A stretch of DNA of 64,000 nt from Halosegnis longus (GTDB taxonomy: Archaea; Halobacteriota; Halobacteria; Halobacteriales; Haloarculaceae), in NCBI RefSeq assembly GCF_009663395.1, contig NZ_QKNW01000001.1:930001-994000 (forward strand). Direction: 5' to 3'. The translations under genes and the position numbers were made by a program. The notes under the pieces were generated by a model. It worked only from the letters and a program-made list of their open reading frames with translations, was not told the DNA's origin and made no database searches. Of this stretch, positions 25,855 to 33,472 are shown in pieces (position 1 is the first letter of the stretch; each line of letters opens with the position of its first letter).

Positions 25855-26855
25855 ATGGACTGAGCGGCCGCAACCGCTCGCTCCACGTCCGACTCGTCTA
25901 CGTCCCAGTGGGTACAGAACCTGACCTGCTCTGGACCGAACCGCGAGGCCTGTACCCCCTCGGCTTCGAGTGCATCGATGAACTGCTCGGCGGGGCCGTC
26001 CGTATCGACGAGGACGATATTCGTGTCCGGCTCCGAGACGCCGAGCCCGTCGATATCGCGCAGGCCGTCCGCGAGCAGTCGGGCGTTCGCGTGGTCCTCG
26101 TGGAGTCGCGTCCGATTGTCGAGCGCGAGCAGCCCGGGCGCGGCAATCATCCCGGCCTGTCGCATCCCGCCGCCGAACAGTTTGCGCACGCGGTGGGCCT
26201 CCTCGATGAACGACTCGGGACCGGCGAGAATCGAGCCGACCGGCGCGCCGAGCCCCTTCGAGAGACAGAACATCACCGTGTCGACGGGCGCGACGATCTC
26301 GCTCGCCGGCACGTCGAGGGCGGCCGCGGCGTTGAACAGCCGCGCGCCGTCGAGGTGGACCGAGACGTCGTGGTCGCGGGCGGCCTCGGCGGCAGCGGCG
26401 ATGTCGTCGACGGGAATCGCGGTCCCGCCCTTGCTGTTGTGGGTGTTCTCCAAGCAGAGCAGACTCGTCCCCGGGCGGTGGCCGTCGCGGGCGACGTAGC
26501 CGTCGTGGACCTGCTCTGGCGAGAGCGCGCCGCGGTCGTCACCGTCGATAGTGCGAGCCTGCACGCCCGAGTGTTGGGCGATGCCGCCGAGTTCCCACTT
26601 GTAGATGTGGCTGTCCGTCTCACACAGCAGTTCGTCGCCGCGCGCCGTGTGGGTGCGGATGGCGACTTGGTTGCCCATCGTGCCGGAGGGGACGTAGAGT
26701 GCGGCCTCGGTGCCGACGACCTCGGCAGCGCGGGCTTCGAGTTCGTTCACCGTCGGGTCACCGCGGTACACGTCGTCGCCAACGTCGGCGTCGCGGGCGG
26801 CCTCCCGCATCGCCTCCGAGGGCTTCGTCACGGTGTCGGAGCGGAAATCGGGCAT
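25851..26855 (-). CDS. ltaE: Low-specificity L-threonine aldolase
   Basis: 334-residue PLP enzyme cleaving threonine to glycine and acetaldehyde. Motifs: FRSDTVTKPSEAM at the N-terminus, SGTMGNQVAI near 57, HLDGARLFNAA near 167, and the PLP Lys200 in CLSKGLGAPVGS. With serA, serB, hom and thrC in the same window it links threonine to glycine and serine metabolism, though no operon is shared. A GTATTTG element precedes the ATG by about 21-27 bases. Confidence 0.94.
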   Translation of the reverse strand: MPDFRSDTVTKPSEAMREAARDADVGDDVYRGDPTVNELEARAAEVVGTEAALYVPSGTMGNQVAIRTHTARGDELLCETDSHIYKWELGGIAQHSGVQARTIDGDDRGALSPEQVHDGYVARDGHRPGTSLLCLENTHNSKGGTAIPVDDIAAAAEAARDHDVSVHLDGARLFNAAAALDVPASEIVAPVDTVMFCLSKGLGAPVGSILAGPESFIEEAHRVRKLFGGGMRQAGMIAAPGLLALDNRTRLHEDHANARLLADGLRDIDGLGVSEPDTNIVLVDTDGPAEQFIDALEAEGVQASRFGPEQVRFCTHWDVDESDVERAVAAAQSI

Positions 26856-26897
26856 ACAGAGGGTTCACGCGGGGAGACAAATACGCGGCGGTCGGGC

Positions 26898-26915
26898 ATC
26901 GAAATCCGTTAGACG
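26898..26915 (+). promoter_or_regulatory. BRE/TATA-like element for the M29 peptidase
   Basis: A CGAAA purine-rich block followed by GTTAGA ends roughly 22 bases before the ATG at 26937. The pairing of BRE and TATA in this spacing is typical of haloarchaeal promoters. Confidence 0.4.
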
Positions 26916-26936
26916 CGTCCGGCACAACACGGCTGC

Positions 26937-28019
26937 ATGGACCCACGGATTCGCGAACACGCGGACGTCATCGTCGACCACTCCATCGAGGCCGAGGCCG
27001 GCGACGATATCGTCATCGACGCCCACCCCGTCGCTGAGGACCTCGTAACTGCGCTCCACGAACGACTCGCCGACGTCGGCGCGAATCCGCTGGCGATTCA
27101 GGGGCGTGCCGGCAAGCGGTTCCGCCGCGCGTATCTCCGCAACCACGACGGTGAGTTCGAACTCCCCGACCACGAGATGGCGCTGTTCGAAGCCATGGAC
27201 GCCTACATCGCCGTCCGCGGGGACGCGAACGTCACCGAGGAGGCCGACATCGACGGCGACGTACAGACCGCCTACGACCAAGCCCGTCAACCCCTGTTAG
27301 AGGAGCGACTCGGCAAGACCTGGTGTCTCACGCAGTACCCCGCCCCCGCAAACGCCCAGCTCGCGGAGATGAGCACCGAAGCCTACGAGAACTTCGTCTA
27401 CGACGCCGTGCTGAAGGACTGGAACGAGGTGCGTGAACACCAGGCGCAGATGACCGATATCATGGACGGTGCGGAGTCGGTGCGTATCGTCTCGGGCGAG
27501 ACGACGGACCTCACGATGCGCGTCGCCGGCAACGAGACGCTCAACGACGACGGCCACGCGAATCTGCCGGGCGGCGAGGTGTTCACCGCACCCGTGCGCG
27601 ACAGCGTCGACGGCGAGGTGTACTTCGACAAGCCGGTGTACCAGCGCGGGAAGGAGATCACCGGCGCGCGACTCCGCTTCGAGGACGGAGAGGCCGTCGA
27701 GTGGGACGCCGAGAAGAACGCCGACGTGCTGGACGACATCCTCACGACCGATGAGGGGGCGAAGTACATCGGCGAACTCGGTATCGGGATGAACCGCGAC
27801 ATCGACCGGTTCACGTACAATATGCTGTTCGACGAGAAGATGGGGGATACGATTCACCTCGCGGTTGGGCGCGCGTACGACGCCTGCGTCGGCGAGGCGA
27901 ACGAGCAGAACGATTCCGCCGTCCACGTCGACATGATTGTCGACATGAGCGAAGATTCGTACATCGAGGTGGACGGCGAGCGCGTCCAGGAGGACGGGAC
28001 GTTCGTGTTTGAGGAGTAG
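26937..28019 (+). CDS. M29-family aminopeptidase
   Basis: 360 residues of the thermophilic aminopeptidase (AmpS/M29) family, which uses two metal ions to remove N-terminal residues. Recognisable segments: ADVIVDHSIEAEAGDDIVI at the N-terminus, the Gly-rich ANLPGGEVFTAP region near 216 with a likely metal-ligand Glu, YIGELGIGMN near 280, and HLAVGRAYDACVGEANEQNDSAVHVDMIVDM near 303-335, where His and Asp ligands cluster. Start ATG at 26937. A short hairpin begins directly after the stop. Confidence 0.9.
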   Translation: MDPRIREHADVIVDHSIEAEAGDDIVIDAHPVAEDLVTALHERLADVGANPLAIQGRAGKRFRRAYLRNHDGEFELPDHEMALFEAMDAYIAVRGDANVTEEADIDGDVQTAYDQARQPLLEERLGKTWCLTQYPAPANAQLAEMSTEAYENFVYDAVLKDWNEVREHQAQMTDIMDGAESVRIVSGETTDLTMRVAGNETLNDDGHANLPGGEVFTAPVRDSVDGEVYFDKPVYQRGKEITGARLRFEDGEAVEWDAEKNADVLDDILTTDEGAKYIGELGIGMNRDIDRFTYNMLFDEKMGDTIHLAVGRAYDACVGEANEQNDSAVHVDMIVDMSEDSYIEVDGERVQEDGTFVFEE

Positions 28020-28044
28020 TTCAGCCGAACGAAGTGAGGCTGAA
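28020..28044 (+). terminator. Hairpin after the M29 peptidase gene
   Basis: TTCAGCC (28020-28026) and GGCTGAA (28038-28044) form a perfect seven-bp stem directly after the stop codon. No T run follows, so it could be a processing or stability element rather than a terminator. Confidence 0.35.
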
Positions 28045-28199
28045 TAGCCTCCGAACGGCGAGGTACGAGCCGTGAGGAGAGCGACACCGAGTAACACGAG
28101 GCGTCGAAACGGAGCGGGAGGAGTGAACGGAGTGAGCGACGACACCCGTCGCTGTTCGAGCGGTGGTCCAGAAGAACGGCGCAGTCGCTTGCGGTCGTT

Positions 28200-28465
28200 G
28201 AAAAACACCCAGCGAGTGAGCCCTCGCTGGGTCCCAGGCAGATAACCACCGTCACGGGATGGGGACGGTGGACGCGAAGTGACAACGCGTAAGATGGTAC
28301 GGTGTTGAGCGCACTCGTACCGGATTGCGGCTCTCGCCGCGGTAGCCCATCTGGTCGGTTGCCAGTCCCGATTCTATCTGAACACCTCAGCCGAGTTTTT
28401 CTGTCCAAATGTTGTGGTCTCGGCCGACCACTGTATGGTCCAACGCACTCGTTCGCACATTACAC
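28200..28465 (-). ncRNA. Candidate structured non-coding RNA ending at a hairpin-T5
   Basis: On the minus strand a TATA-like CTTATAC (about 28486-28492) would start an RNA near 28465. Downstream come inverted repeats GCGGC/GCCGC (28327-28340), GGTACG/CGTACC (28296-28321), CCACCGTC/GACGGTGG (28246-28271), and a 10-bp hairpin followed by TTTTT at 28201-28205. Motifs of SRP RNA or RNase P RNA were not found. Boundaries and existence are inferred. Confidence 0.3.
28201..28232 (-). terminator. Hairpin plus T5 terminator (minus strand)
   Basis: The ten-base-pair perfect stem (28207-28216 with 28223-28232, six-base loop) is followed on the minus strand by G then TTTTT. This is the strongest terminator-like structure in the window, and it faces the minus-strand transcripts from the tRNA-Arg side. 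Confidence 0.6.
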
Positions 28466-28684
28466 TCCATTCGTCCACCTGGGCGTGTATAAGCGTTGTG
28501 CTGTATGCAGTTTTGAGTCTAATTACTGTTCATACGACCTTATATACCGCGGAGGAACGACTTGTTCGTAGTATTCTATCTCGAAAGAGGGCAGATTTGC
28601 TATATTCTATGCGCGAGAGTGCGGTAGGAGTGAGCAAACGTGAAGCGTTTGCGAGCTACGCAGTGGGAGGAGCGAACCCAGCGA

Positions 28685-28760
28685 CGAGCACGGTGGGATT
28701 CGAACCCACGATATTCGGATTAGAAGTCCGACGCTTTGGTCCGAGCTAAGCTACGTGCCC
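28685..28760 (-). tRNA. tRNA-Arg (anticodon UCU)
   Basis: 76 bases fold as a full cloverleaf: acceptor GGGCACG/CGTGCTC (one G-U pair), D stem GCTT/AAGC, anticodon stem TCGGA/TCCGA with loop CTTCTAA, T arm GTGGG-TTCGAAT-CCCAC and discriminator G. The anticodon TCT reads the rare AGA codon. No intron is present and CCA is not encoded. A CTTTTGC element lies about 25 bases upstream. Confidence 0.95.
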
Positions 28761-28852
28761 TCACCGCTCGTATCCCCGGCGCGAGCAAAAGGACAACGGC
28801 TGGGGACTGCGGGAACCGATGGGTTTGGATACGATGGCGGAGAAGACGGCGT

Positions 28853-29485
28853 ATGCTCATCGCGTTCGACTTCGACGGCACGCTCTCTGACTCCGAGATG
28901 ACGGTCCTACTTGGCGAGCAGTGTGGCGTCGCCGACGAGATGGAAGCCATCACTGAACGGGCGATGAACGACGAAATCGACTACGCCACCTCGCTGCGCG
29001 AGCGGGCCGCACTCTTGGACGGGCTCTCGGAGGATGCAGCCGCTGAGGCGTGGGACCAGGTCGTCTTGCGCGACGGCGCGGCGGCGGTCATCGACGCGCT
29101 CCGTGAGGGTGGCCACACGGTCGCCATCCTGACGGGGGGGTTCGAGACGGGCGTCGAGACAGCACTCGACGCAGCAGGGACGAGCGTCGACACCATCGTC
29201 GCGAACCGACTCCCCGTAGCGGCGGGTGCACTCACCGGCGAGGTTGAAGGCCCGCTCATCGAGGGGACGAAGGACGACGCGCTCGAATCGCTGGCCGCGG
29301 AGTACGGCGTCGAGATGGCGGAGACGGTCGCGGTCGGCGACGGAGCAAACGACCTGCCGATGTTGGAGGTCGCGGGACTGGCAATCGGGTTCGAGCCGAA
29401 GCCGGCGGTCGAGCCGTCGTGTGACACGGTCGTCGCGTCGATGCAGGAGCTGTTGGCGACGCTCGAATCGCGAAACGTCGTCTGA
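28853..29485 (+). CDS. serB: Phosphoserine phosphatase
   Basis: 210-residue HAD hydrolase; final step of serine synthesis. Motif I DFDGTLSD (Asp6 nucleophile, Asp8), motif II in ILTGGF, the Lys of motif III in EGTKDDAL, and motif IV VGDGANDLPMLE. A cap domain at residues about 17-75 holds the substrate. The ATG at 28853 puts motif I at the N-terminus; the longer upstream frame was rejected. The nearest functional partner, serA, is 21 kb away. Confidence 0.92.
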   Translation: MLIAFDFDGTLSDSEMTVLLGEQCGVADEMEAITERAMNDEIDYATSLRERAALLDGLSEDAAAEAWDQVVLRDGAAAVIDALREGGHTVAILTGGFETGVETALDAAGTSVDTIVANRLPVAAGALTGEVEGPLIEGTKDDALESLAAEYGVEMAETVAVGDGANDLPMLEVAGLAIGFEPKPAVEPSCDTVVASMQELLATLESRNVV

Positions 29486-29605
29486 AACGGCAGGAGGCTC
29501 TCGGGGGAGAAACGGCGCGGCAGTAGTTTCTCGCGGACGGCGTCAGACGCACGTCAGCCGTTGCGTACTGCGGTTTTTTGCTGTGAGCCGGCGTAGCCGA
29601 GGTCA

Positions 29606-29827
29606 ATGGTTCGGCTGAATCCGCTGTCGTGGCTCGGGGAACAGATAGGGAACTATCCGCTGCGGCTCTCGGGCGGGTTTGCCGTGCTTGGCGGTGCGGT
29701 CGCGACGGCGCTGTCAGTCGGGCCGAACGCCGGCGTGAACGAGCTCGTCTCCTTCGCGAGCACGCAGCCGGCGTACGCCGCCGCCGTCGTCTGTGGGCTC
29801 GCCGTCATGCTGTTCGTCGACGGCTGA
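29606..29827 (+). CDS. Small two-span membrane protein
   Basis: 73 residues with hydrophobic segments at about 22-40 and 53-70 and the sequence SVGPNAGVNELVSFASTQPAY between them. Unknown haloarchaeal type. A run of six T lies about 30 bases before the ATG and could serve as its promoter or as the terminator of serB. The CBS-MaoC gene begins 40 bases downstream on the same strand. Confidence 0.6.
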   Translation: MVRLNPLSWLGEQIGNYPLRLSGGFAVLGGAVATALSVGPNAGVNELVSFASTQPAYAAAVVCGLAVMLFVDG

Positions 29828-29866
29828 CCGTCGGGCTTCTTGTGTTCGCCGGTCGTCGGTTCTCGT

Positions 29867-30730
29867 ATGGCTTCGCCACGCGCCGTCAGCGAACTGCTGA
29901 GCAGCGACGTGGAGACGGTCGGGCCGGCGGCGTTTCTGCGCGCCGTCACCGAGTATCTCTACGGAACCGGCGTCGGCTCCGTCGTCGTCACCGACGAGCA
30001 CGACGTGCCCGTCGGTATCATCACGGGCAGGGACATCGGCCGCGCCGCCGCCGAGGGACTCGGCTTCGACACCACGCGCGTCCGTGAGGTGATGACCGAT
30101 TCGCCGGTCACCGTCGCTCCGGAGACGACCGGCCAGCAGGCCGCCGAGACGATGCGCGAACACGGGATTCGCCATCTGCTCGTCGTCGACGACGACGGAC
30201 TCGTCGGCGTGGTCACGGCCACGGACCTCGCGTACGCGACTCCGGACGCGCCCGCGGCGGAGAGCGTCGAGGTCGACGTGGACGCCCGCGACCGCTACGA
30301 CGAGCGCGACTGGGCCTTCGACGGGCCGGCGGGGTCGGCGCTGTCGGTCGGCGACGAGTTCACGTTCGCGAAGACGCTCACCGAGACGGATATCGAGCAG
30401 TTCGCCGAGGCGACCGGCGACACGAACCCGCTCCATCTCGACGCCGAGTACGCCGGCGCGACCAGATTCGGCGGACGCATCGCACACGGCGTGCTCACGA
30501 CGGGCGTCGTCTCGGCCGCGGTCGCACGGCTCCCGGGGATGCCGATTTATCTCGAACAGAACGCCCGCTTCACCGCCCCGGTCCACGGCGGCGAGCGCGT
30601 CACGGCGACCATCGAGGTCATCGAGGAGGAGACGACAGACCAGTTCCGGCTCTCGACGGTCGTGACGGACGAGGACGGAGAAATCGTGTTGGACGGCGAC
30701 GCGCTCGTGTTGGTCGAAGCGGAGCCCTAA
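29867..30730 (+). CDS. Tandem CBS domains fused to a MaoC-type hydratase
   Basis: 287 residues. CBS repeats at about 8-62 and 73-127 (GIITGRDIGRA; RHLLVVDDDGLVGVVTATD) form a likely adenine-nucleotide-binding pair. Residues about 150-287 are a MaoC/(R)-hydratase hot-dog domain with the catalytic pair Asp185 and His190 in GDTNPLH, and the family motif GGRIAHGVL at 202-210. MaoC proteins hydrate enoyl-CoA. The fusion suggests that hydratase activity responds to AMP, ATP or SAM. The ATG at 29867 was preferred over one 27 bases upstream. Confidence 0.88.
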   Translation: MASPRAVSELLSSDVETVGPAAFLRAVTEYLYGTGVGSVVVTDEHDVPVGIITGRDIGRAAAEGLGFDTTRVREVMTDSPVTVAPETTGQQAAETMREHGIRHLLVVDDDGLVGVVTATDLAYATPDAPAAESVEVDVDARDRYDERDWAFDGPAGSALSVGDEFTFAKTLTETDIEQFAEATGDTNPLHLDAEYAGATRFGGRIAHGVLTTGVVSAAVARLPGMPIYLEQNARFTAPVHGGERVTATIEVIEEETTDQFRLSTVVTDEDGEIVLDGDALVLVEAEP

Positions 30731-30903
30731 CGCGGGACGGATTCGTTCGTCTCGTCGGTTCGGTTCGGGAGTCGGTTCTGGTTCCGGTAACCGAAGGTCC
30801 GGGGTGCGGCCGCCGTCGTGACACGGCGCTCGTCGGTCCAGCGGTCGCGTGTGGTGGTGGTCGTCGGCTGTCCGGGTCGGGTCGTGGATTCTGTGGTGCT
30901 CAT
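30727..30903 (-). CDS. Possible 58-residue Thr/Arg-rich protein
   Basis: An ATG ORF with GC-rich third positions and acidic/polar composition typical of local coding sequence. It begins MSTTESTTRPGQPTTTTT and ends ETNESVPR. It has no domain or membrane segment. Its stop overlaps the stop of the CBS-MaoC gene as CTAA, the same pattern as eight convergent pairs of firmer genes here. It lies downstream of the aldehyde dehydrogenase on the same strand with 156 bases between. It may be real, but support is modest. Confidence 0.4.
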   Translation of the reverse strand: MSTTESTTRPGQPTTTTTRDRWTDERRVTTAAAPRTFGYRNQNRLPNRTDETNESVPR

Positions 30904-31059
30904 TTGGGTCGGGGAAGGATGGTCGGCGTGCTGTACGCGCAGTATGGGAGAGTTATCGGTGGCGTACAGCGAGCATATCAACTGCGAGGAGCCAGACTAT
31001 AATGAATGTTTGTGTTCGTGCACGATTGTACACGAACGATACCCGGATTCGGGGACAGC
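30731..31059. other. Region between CBS-MaoC and aldehyde dehydrogenase genes
   Basis: Apart from the possible 58-residue minus-strand ORF, the stretch 30904-31059 has no gene. It is moderately AT-rich around 30970-31015 (ATTATAG, GATATGC on the minus strand) and carries a near-perfect 24-bp dyad at 31014-31037. Confidence 0.5.
31014..31037. repeat. 24-bp dyad downstream of the aldehyde dehydrogenase gene
   Basis: The arms GTTCGTGCAC and GTACACGAAC are inverted with one mismatch around a GATT centre. It begins 22 bases after the aldehyde dehydrogenase stop. It could be a terminator hairpin without a T run, or an operator. Confidence 0.45.
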
Positions 31060-32580
31060 TCAGTCGTCTTCGGTCGTGATGTCCGCCGAGAGTCCCTGTG
31101 CCATCTCGATATCCTTCGAGTTGTTGAGCGTCCACGCGGTGCGTTCGGTGACGGCCTCGATGACCTCACGCGCCGACGGGTAGCCGTTGCCGGACTTCTT
31201 CACGCCGCCGAAGGGGAGCTGGACCTCCGCGCCGATACACGGGAGATTACCGTAGGCGAGTCCGACCTCGGCGTGGTCGCGGTAGTAGTTTATCTGCCGG
31301 TAATCCTCGGAGATGACCGCGCCGGCGAGTCCGTACTCGGTGTCGTTGTGGACCTCGACGGCACGCTCGATGTCGCCGTCGTACTCCAGCAGGGCGACGT
31401 GGGGGCCGAAGACCTCCTCGTGGGTACACCGGAGGTCGGCGTCGGGGTCGGCCTCGTAGACGAACGGCCCGATCCAGTTGCCCGCCTCGTGGCCGTCGGG
31501 AATCTCCTCGGCGTCGAGTTCCTCGCGGTCGACGAGCACGTTCACGCCCTCGTCGCGGGCGAGTTGGTTGTACTCGCGCACCTTCTCGCGGTGTTCCGGC
31601 TCGATGAGCGGGCCCATGAACGTCGACTCGTCGAGCGGGTCGCCGACGGCGACCTTCTGTGCGAGCTCGACGAACCGCTCTTTGAACTCGTCGTACACGT
31701 CGGTGTGGACGACGAGCCGCTCGCTCGACACGCAGCGCTGGCCCGTCGTCTTGAAGCTCGACATGACCGCCGAGTGGACGGCGGTGTCGAGGTCCGCCTT
31801 CTCCGTGATGACGATGTTGTTCTTGCCGCCCATCTCGCAGGCGGCGAGCTTGCCGGGCTGTTGGGCGACCTTCGATGCGACCTCGTGGCCGACCTCCGCG
31901 CTGCCGGTGAAGAGCACGGTGTCGACGCGCTCGTCGTCGACGATAGCCTCGCCGGCGTCACCGAAGCCCTGCACCATGTTGAACACGCCGTCCGGGATGC
32001 CCGCGTCGATGAACATCTCGGCGAGAATCTGCCCACACCACGGCGTCTGCTCGGCGGGCTTGAACACGACGGTGTTCCCCTCGACCAGCGCGACGGCCAT
32101 GTGCCAGAACGGGATGGCGACCGGGAAGTTCCACGGCGTGATGCAGCCGACGACGCCGCGCGGCTTCCGGCGCATGTAGGCGTCCTTCGACGGAATCTCG
32201 GAGGGCACCACGTCCCCCTTCGGGTGGCGGGCGTCGCCGGCGGCCCACTCCACCATGTGCCACGCCTCGGTCACGTCCGCCTTTCCTTCGGAGATTTCCT
32301 TGCCACACTCCTTGGTGACGATTTCGCCGAGTTCCTCGTGGCGGTCTTTCAGCTCCTGGTAGATGTCCCAGAGATACTCCGCGCGCTGCGGGTGGCTGAG
32401 CGCCTGCCACTCCTCCTCTGCGGCGTCGGCGGCCGCGACCGCGCGGTCGATATCGCTCTGCGTGCCCCGCTCGAAGCTGGCGAGCGTCTCGCCCGTCGCC
32501 GGGTTCCGCGACTCGAACGTCTCCGTTCCGTCGCCGTCGTCCCACTCGCCGCCGATGTAGTGTCGATAGGTGTCCGACAT
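31060..32580 (-). CDS. NAD(P)-dependent aldehyde dehydrogenase
   Basis: 506 residues from MSDTYRHYIGGEW. The active-site Cys283 lies in TTGQRCVSSER, the general-base Glu in ACEMGGKNN near residue 249, and the cofactor motif FTGSAEVGHEVA near 226. The length and the phrase TPWNFPVAIPFWH fit the broad class that oxidises semialdehydes or aliphatic aldehydes, so the substrate is not predictable. It is divergent from a bat-type regulator 83 bases away, which may control it. Confidence 0.92.
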   Translation of the reverse strand: MSDTYRHYIGGEWDDGDGTETFESRNPATGETLASFERGTQSDIDRAVAAADAAEEEWQALSHPQRAEYLWDIYQELKDRHEELGEIVTKECGKEISEGKADVTEAWHMVEWAAGDARHPKGDVVPSEIPSKDAYMRRKPRGVVGCITPWNFPVAIPFWHMAVALVEGNTVVFKPAEQTPWCGQILAEMFIDAGIPDGVFNMVQGFGDAGEAIVDDERVDTVLFTGSAEVGHEVASKVAQQPGKLAACEMGGKNNIVITEKADLDTAVHSAVMSSFKTTGQRCVSSERLVVHTDVYDEFKERFVELAQKVAVGDPLDESTFMGPLIEPEHREKVREYNQLARDEGVNVLVDREELDAEEIPDGHEAGNWIGPFVYEADPDADLRCTHEEVFGPHVALLEYDGDIERAVEVHNDTEYGLAGAVISEDYRQINYYRDHAEVGLAYGNLPCIGAEVQLPFGGVKKSGNGYPSAREVIEAVTERTAWTLNNSKDIEMAQGLSADITTEDD

Positions 32581-32663
32581 ACCCGGGCTTCGGTACCCCG
32601 ACACGAAACCGTACACCCGACCATGGGCGGAAGCTACAAGCCGGTGTGTGCAAACGAGGGGGT

Positions 32664-33380
32664 ATGAGCCAGACGAAACCGACCGGGACGCGGCTAACCT
32701 TGGACCTGTGGCACCCCGACTGCTGGGCTATCGAGGCGACGAGCAAGACGGCGGGGGGTGTACTCGCGCACGCCGTCTACAGCTCCCCGGAGGCCGACAG
32801 CCCGGAGTCGGTCAACGGGCTGTTCACGGCGTTCGGCGAGAGCGAATCCGAGGTCGACGCGCTGCTCGACGAGATACGCGACGTGCCCCACGGGGGGAAC
32901 GTCCACGAGCTACAGGAGCGATTCGGGCGCGAGCGCGACGCCCCCGGGCGCGTCGTCACGGAGTTCTTCCTCGAGTACGACCCCGACGACATGGTGTGTC
33001 CGACCCTGCTCGAACACGGCTTCGTCCACAGCGCGCCCGTCCGCATTGAGGACGGACGCGAGGAGTGGCAGGTGGTGTTCGCGGGCGACCGCAGCGGCAT
33101 CGAGCCGGCGCTCGACGGCGTGCGCGAGCAGGCCGACGCCACCGTCGAGGTGGAGTCTATCACCAGCGGTGACCCCCGGAAGTCACCCCGCGAGCAGCGG
33201 CTCGACTCGCTGACGCCGACCCAGCGGGAGGCGTTCGAGACCGCGCGCGCGGAGGGGTACTACGAGTGGCCCCGCGAGGCGACGACCCGCGAACTCGCCG
33301 CCGAACTCGACGTGTCGAAGACGACGTATCTGGAACACCTCCGGAAGGCCGAGGCGAAGCTGCTGAATCCGTCGTCGTAG
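32664..33380 (+). CDS. Bat-type HTH regulator
   Basis: 238 residues. The N-terminal 150 residues resemble the sensor module of bacterio-opsin activator-like proteins. Residues about 183-236 hold the HTH_10 domain: LDSLTPTQREAFETARAEGYYEWPREATTRELAAELDVSKTTYLEHLRKAEAKLL. Such regulators are abundant in haloarchaea and often act on a neighbour. Candidates are the divergent aldehyde dehydrogenase and the liv-type operon that begins 93 bases downstream. It lacks PAS or GAF domains. Confidence 0.9.
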   Translation: MSQTKPTGTRLTLDLWHPDCWAIEATSKTAGGVLAHAVYSSPEADSPESVNGLFTAFGESESEVDALLDEIRDVPHGGNVHELQERFGRERDAPGRVVTEFFLEYDPDDMVCPTLLEHGFVHSAPVRIEDGREEWQVVFAGDRSGIEPALDGVREQADATVEVESITSGDPRKSPREQRLDSLTPTQREAFETARAEGYYEWPREATTRELAAELDVSKTTYLEHLRKAEAKLLNPSS

Positions 33381-33395
33381 CCGGACGCGAGCGCG

Positions 33396-33408
33396 GCAAT
33401 AATTGCCG
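33396..33408. promoter_or_regulatory. Palindrome upstream of the liv-type operon (distal)
   Basis: GGCAAT-A-ATTGCC is a perfect dyad with a one-base centre. It lies about 30 bases upstream of the operon's TATA-like element and is a plausible regulator site. Confidence 0.45.
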
Positions 33409-33421
33409 TTCACGGCCGAAT

Positions 33422-33433
33422 CGACCATGGTCG
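33422..33433. promoter_or_regulatory. Palindrome upstream of the liv-type operon (proximal)
   Basis: CGACCATGGTCG is a perfect 12-bp palindrome ending eight bases before the CTATACCC promoter element (33442-33449). Its position next to the BRE site suggests an operator. Confidence 0.45.
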
Positions 33434-33441
33434 GGAACAGC

Positions 33442-33449
33442 TATACCCT
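33442..33449 (+). promoter_or_regulatory. TATA-like element for the liv-type operon
   Basis: CTATACCC lies 24-31 bases before the ATG at 33473, consistent with a leaderless mRNA. Confidence 0.5.
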
Positions 33450-33472
33450 TGTAGTTCTTCAAACAACGGTGT

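Larger units (their letters stand above)
28020..28684. other. 665-bp gene-poor region with strong inverted repeats
   Basis: No convincing protein gene. 28020-28200 is GA-rich low-complexity sequence with motifs such as GAACGGAGTGAGCG. 28207-28380 holds several perfect inverted repeats. 28380-28620 is clearly more AT-rich than its surroundings and contains TATA-like elements on the minus strand (around 28485-28492 and 28541-28549). 28615-28684 is again GA-rich. Two open frames on the plus strand (28302-28571 and 28414-28749) have Cys/Ser/His-rich composition unlike haloarchaeal proteins; the second runs through the tRNA. Confidence 0.6.

Noticed and set aside
28200-28550. SRP RNA or RNase P RNA in the structured region
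   Set aside because: Core motifs of both RNAs (GGAAGG with GCAG loop; GAGGAAAGTC) are missing on both strands. Kept only as an unassigned candidate RNA.
28302-28749. Two plus-strand ORFs of 89 and 111 codons in the AT-rich region
   Set aside because: Composition is rich in Cys, Ser and His and unlike local proteins. The second runs into the tRNA gene in antisense and ends inside it. No start-site signal.
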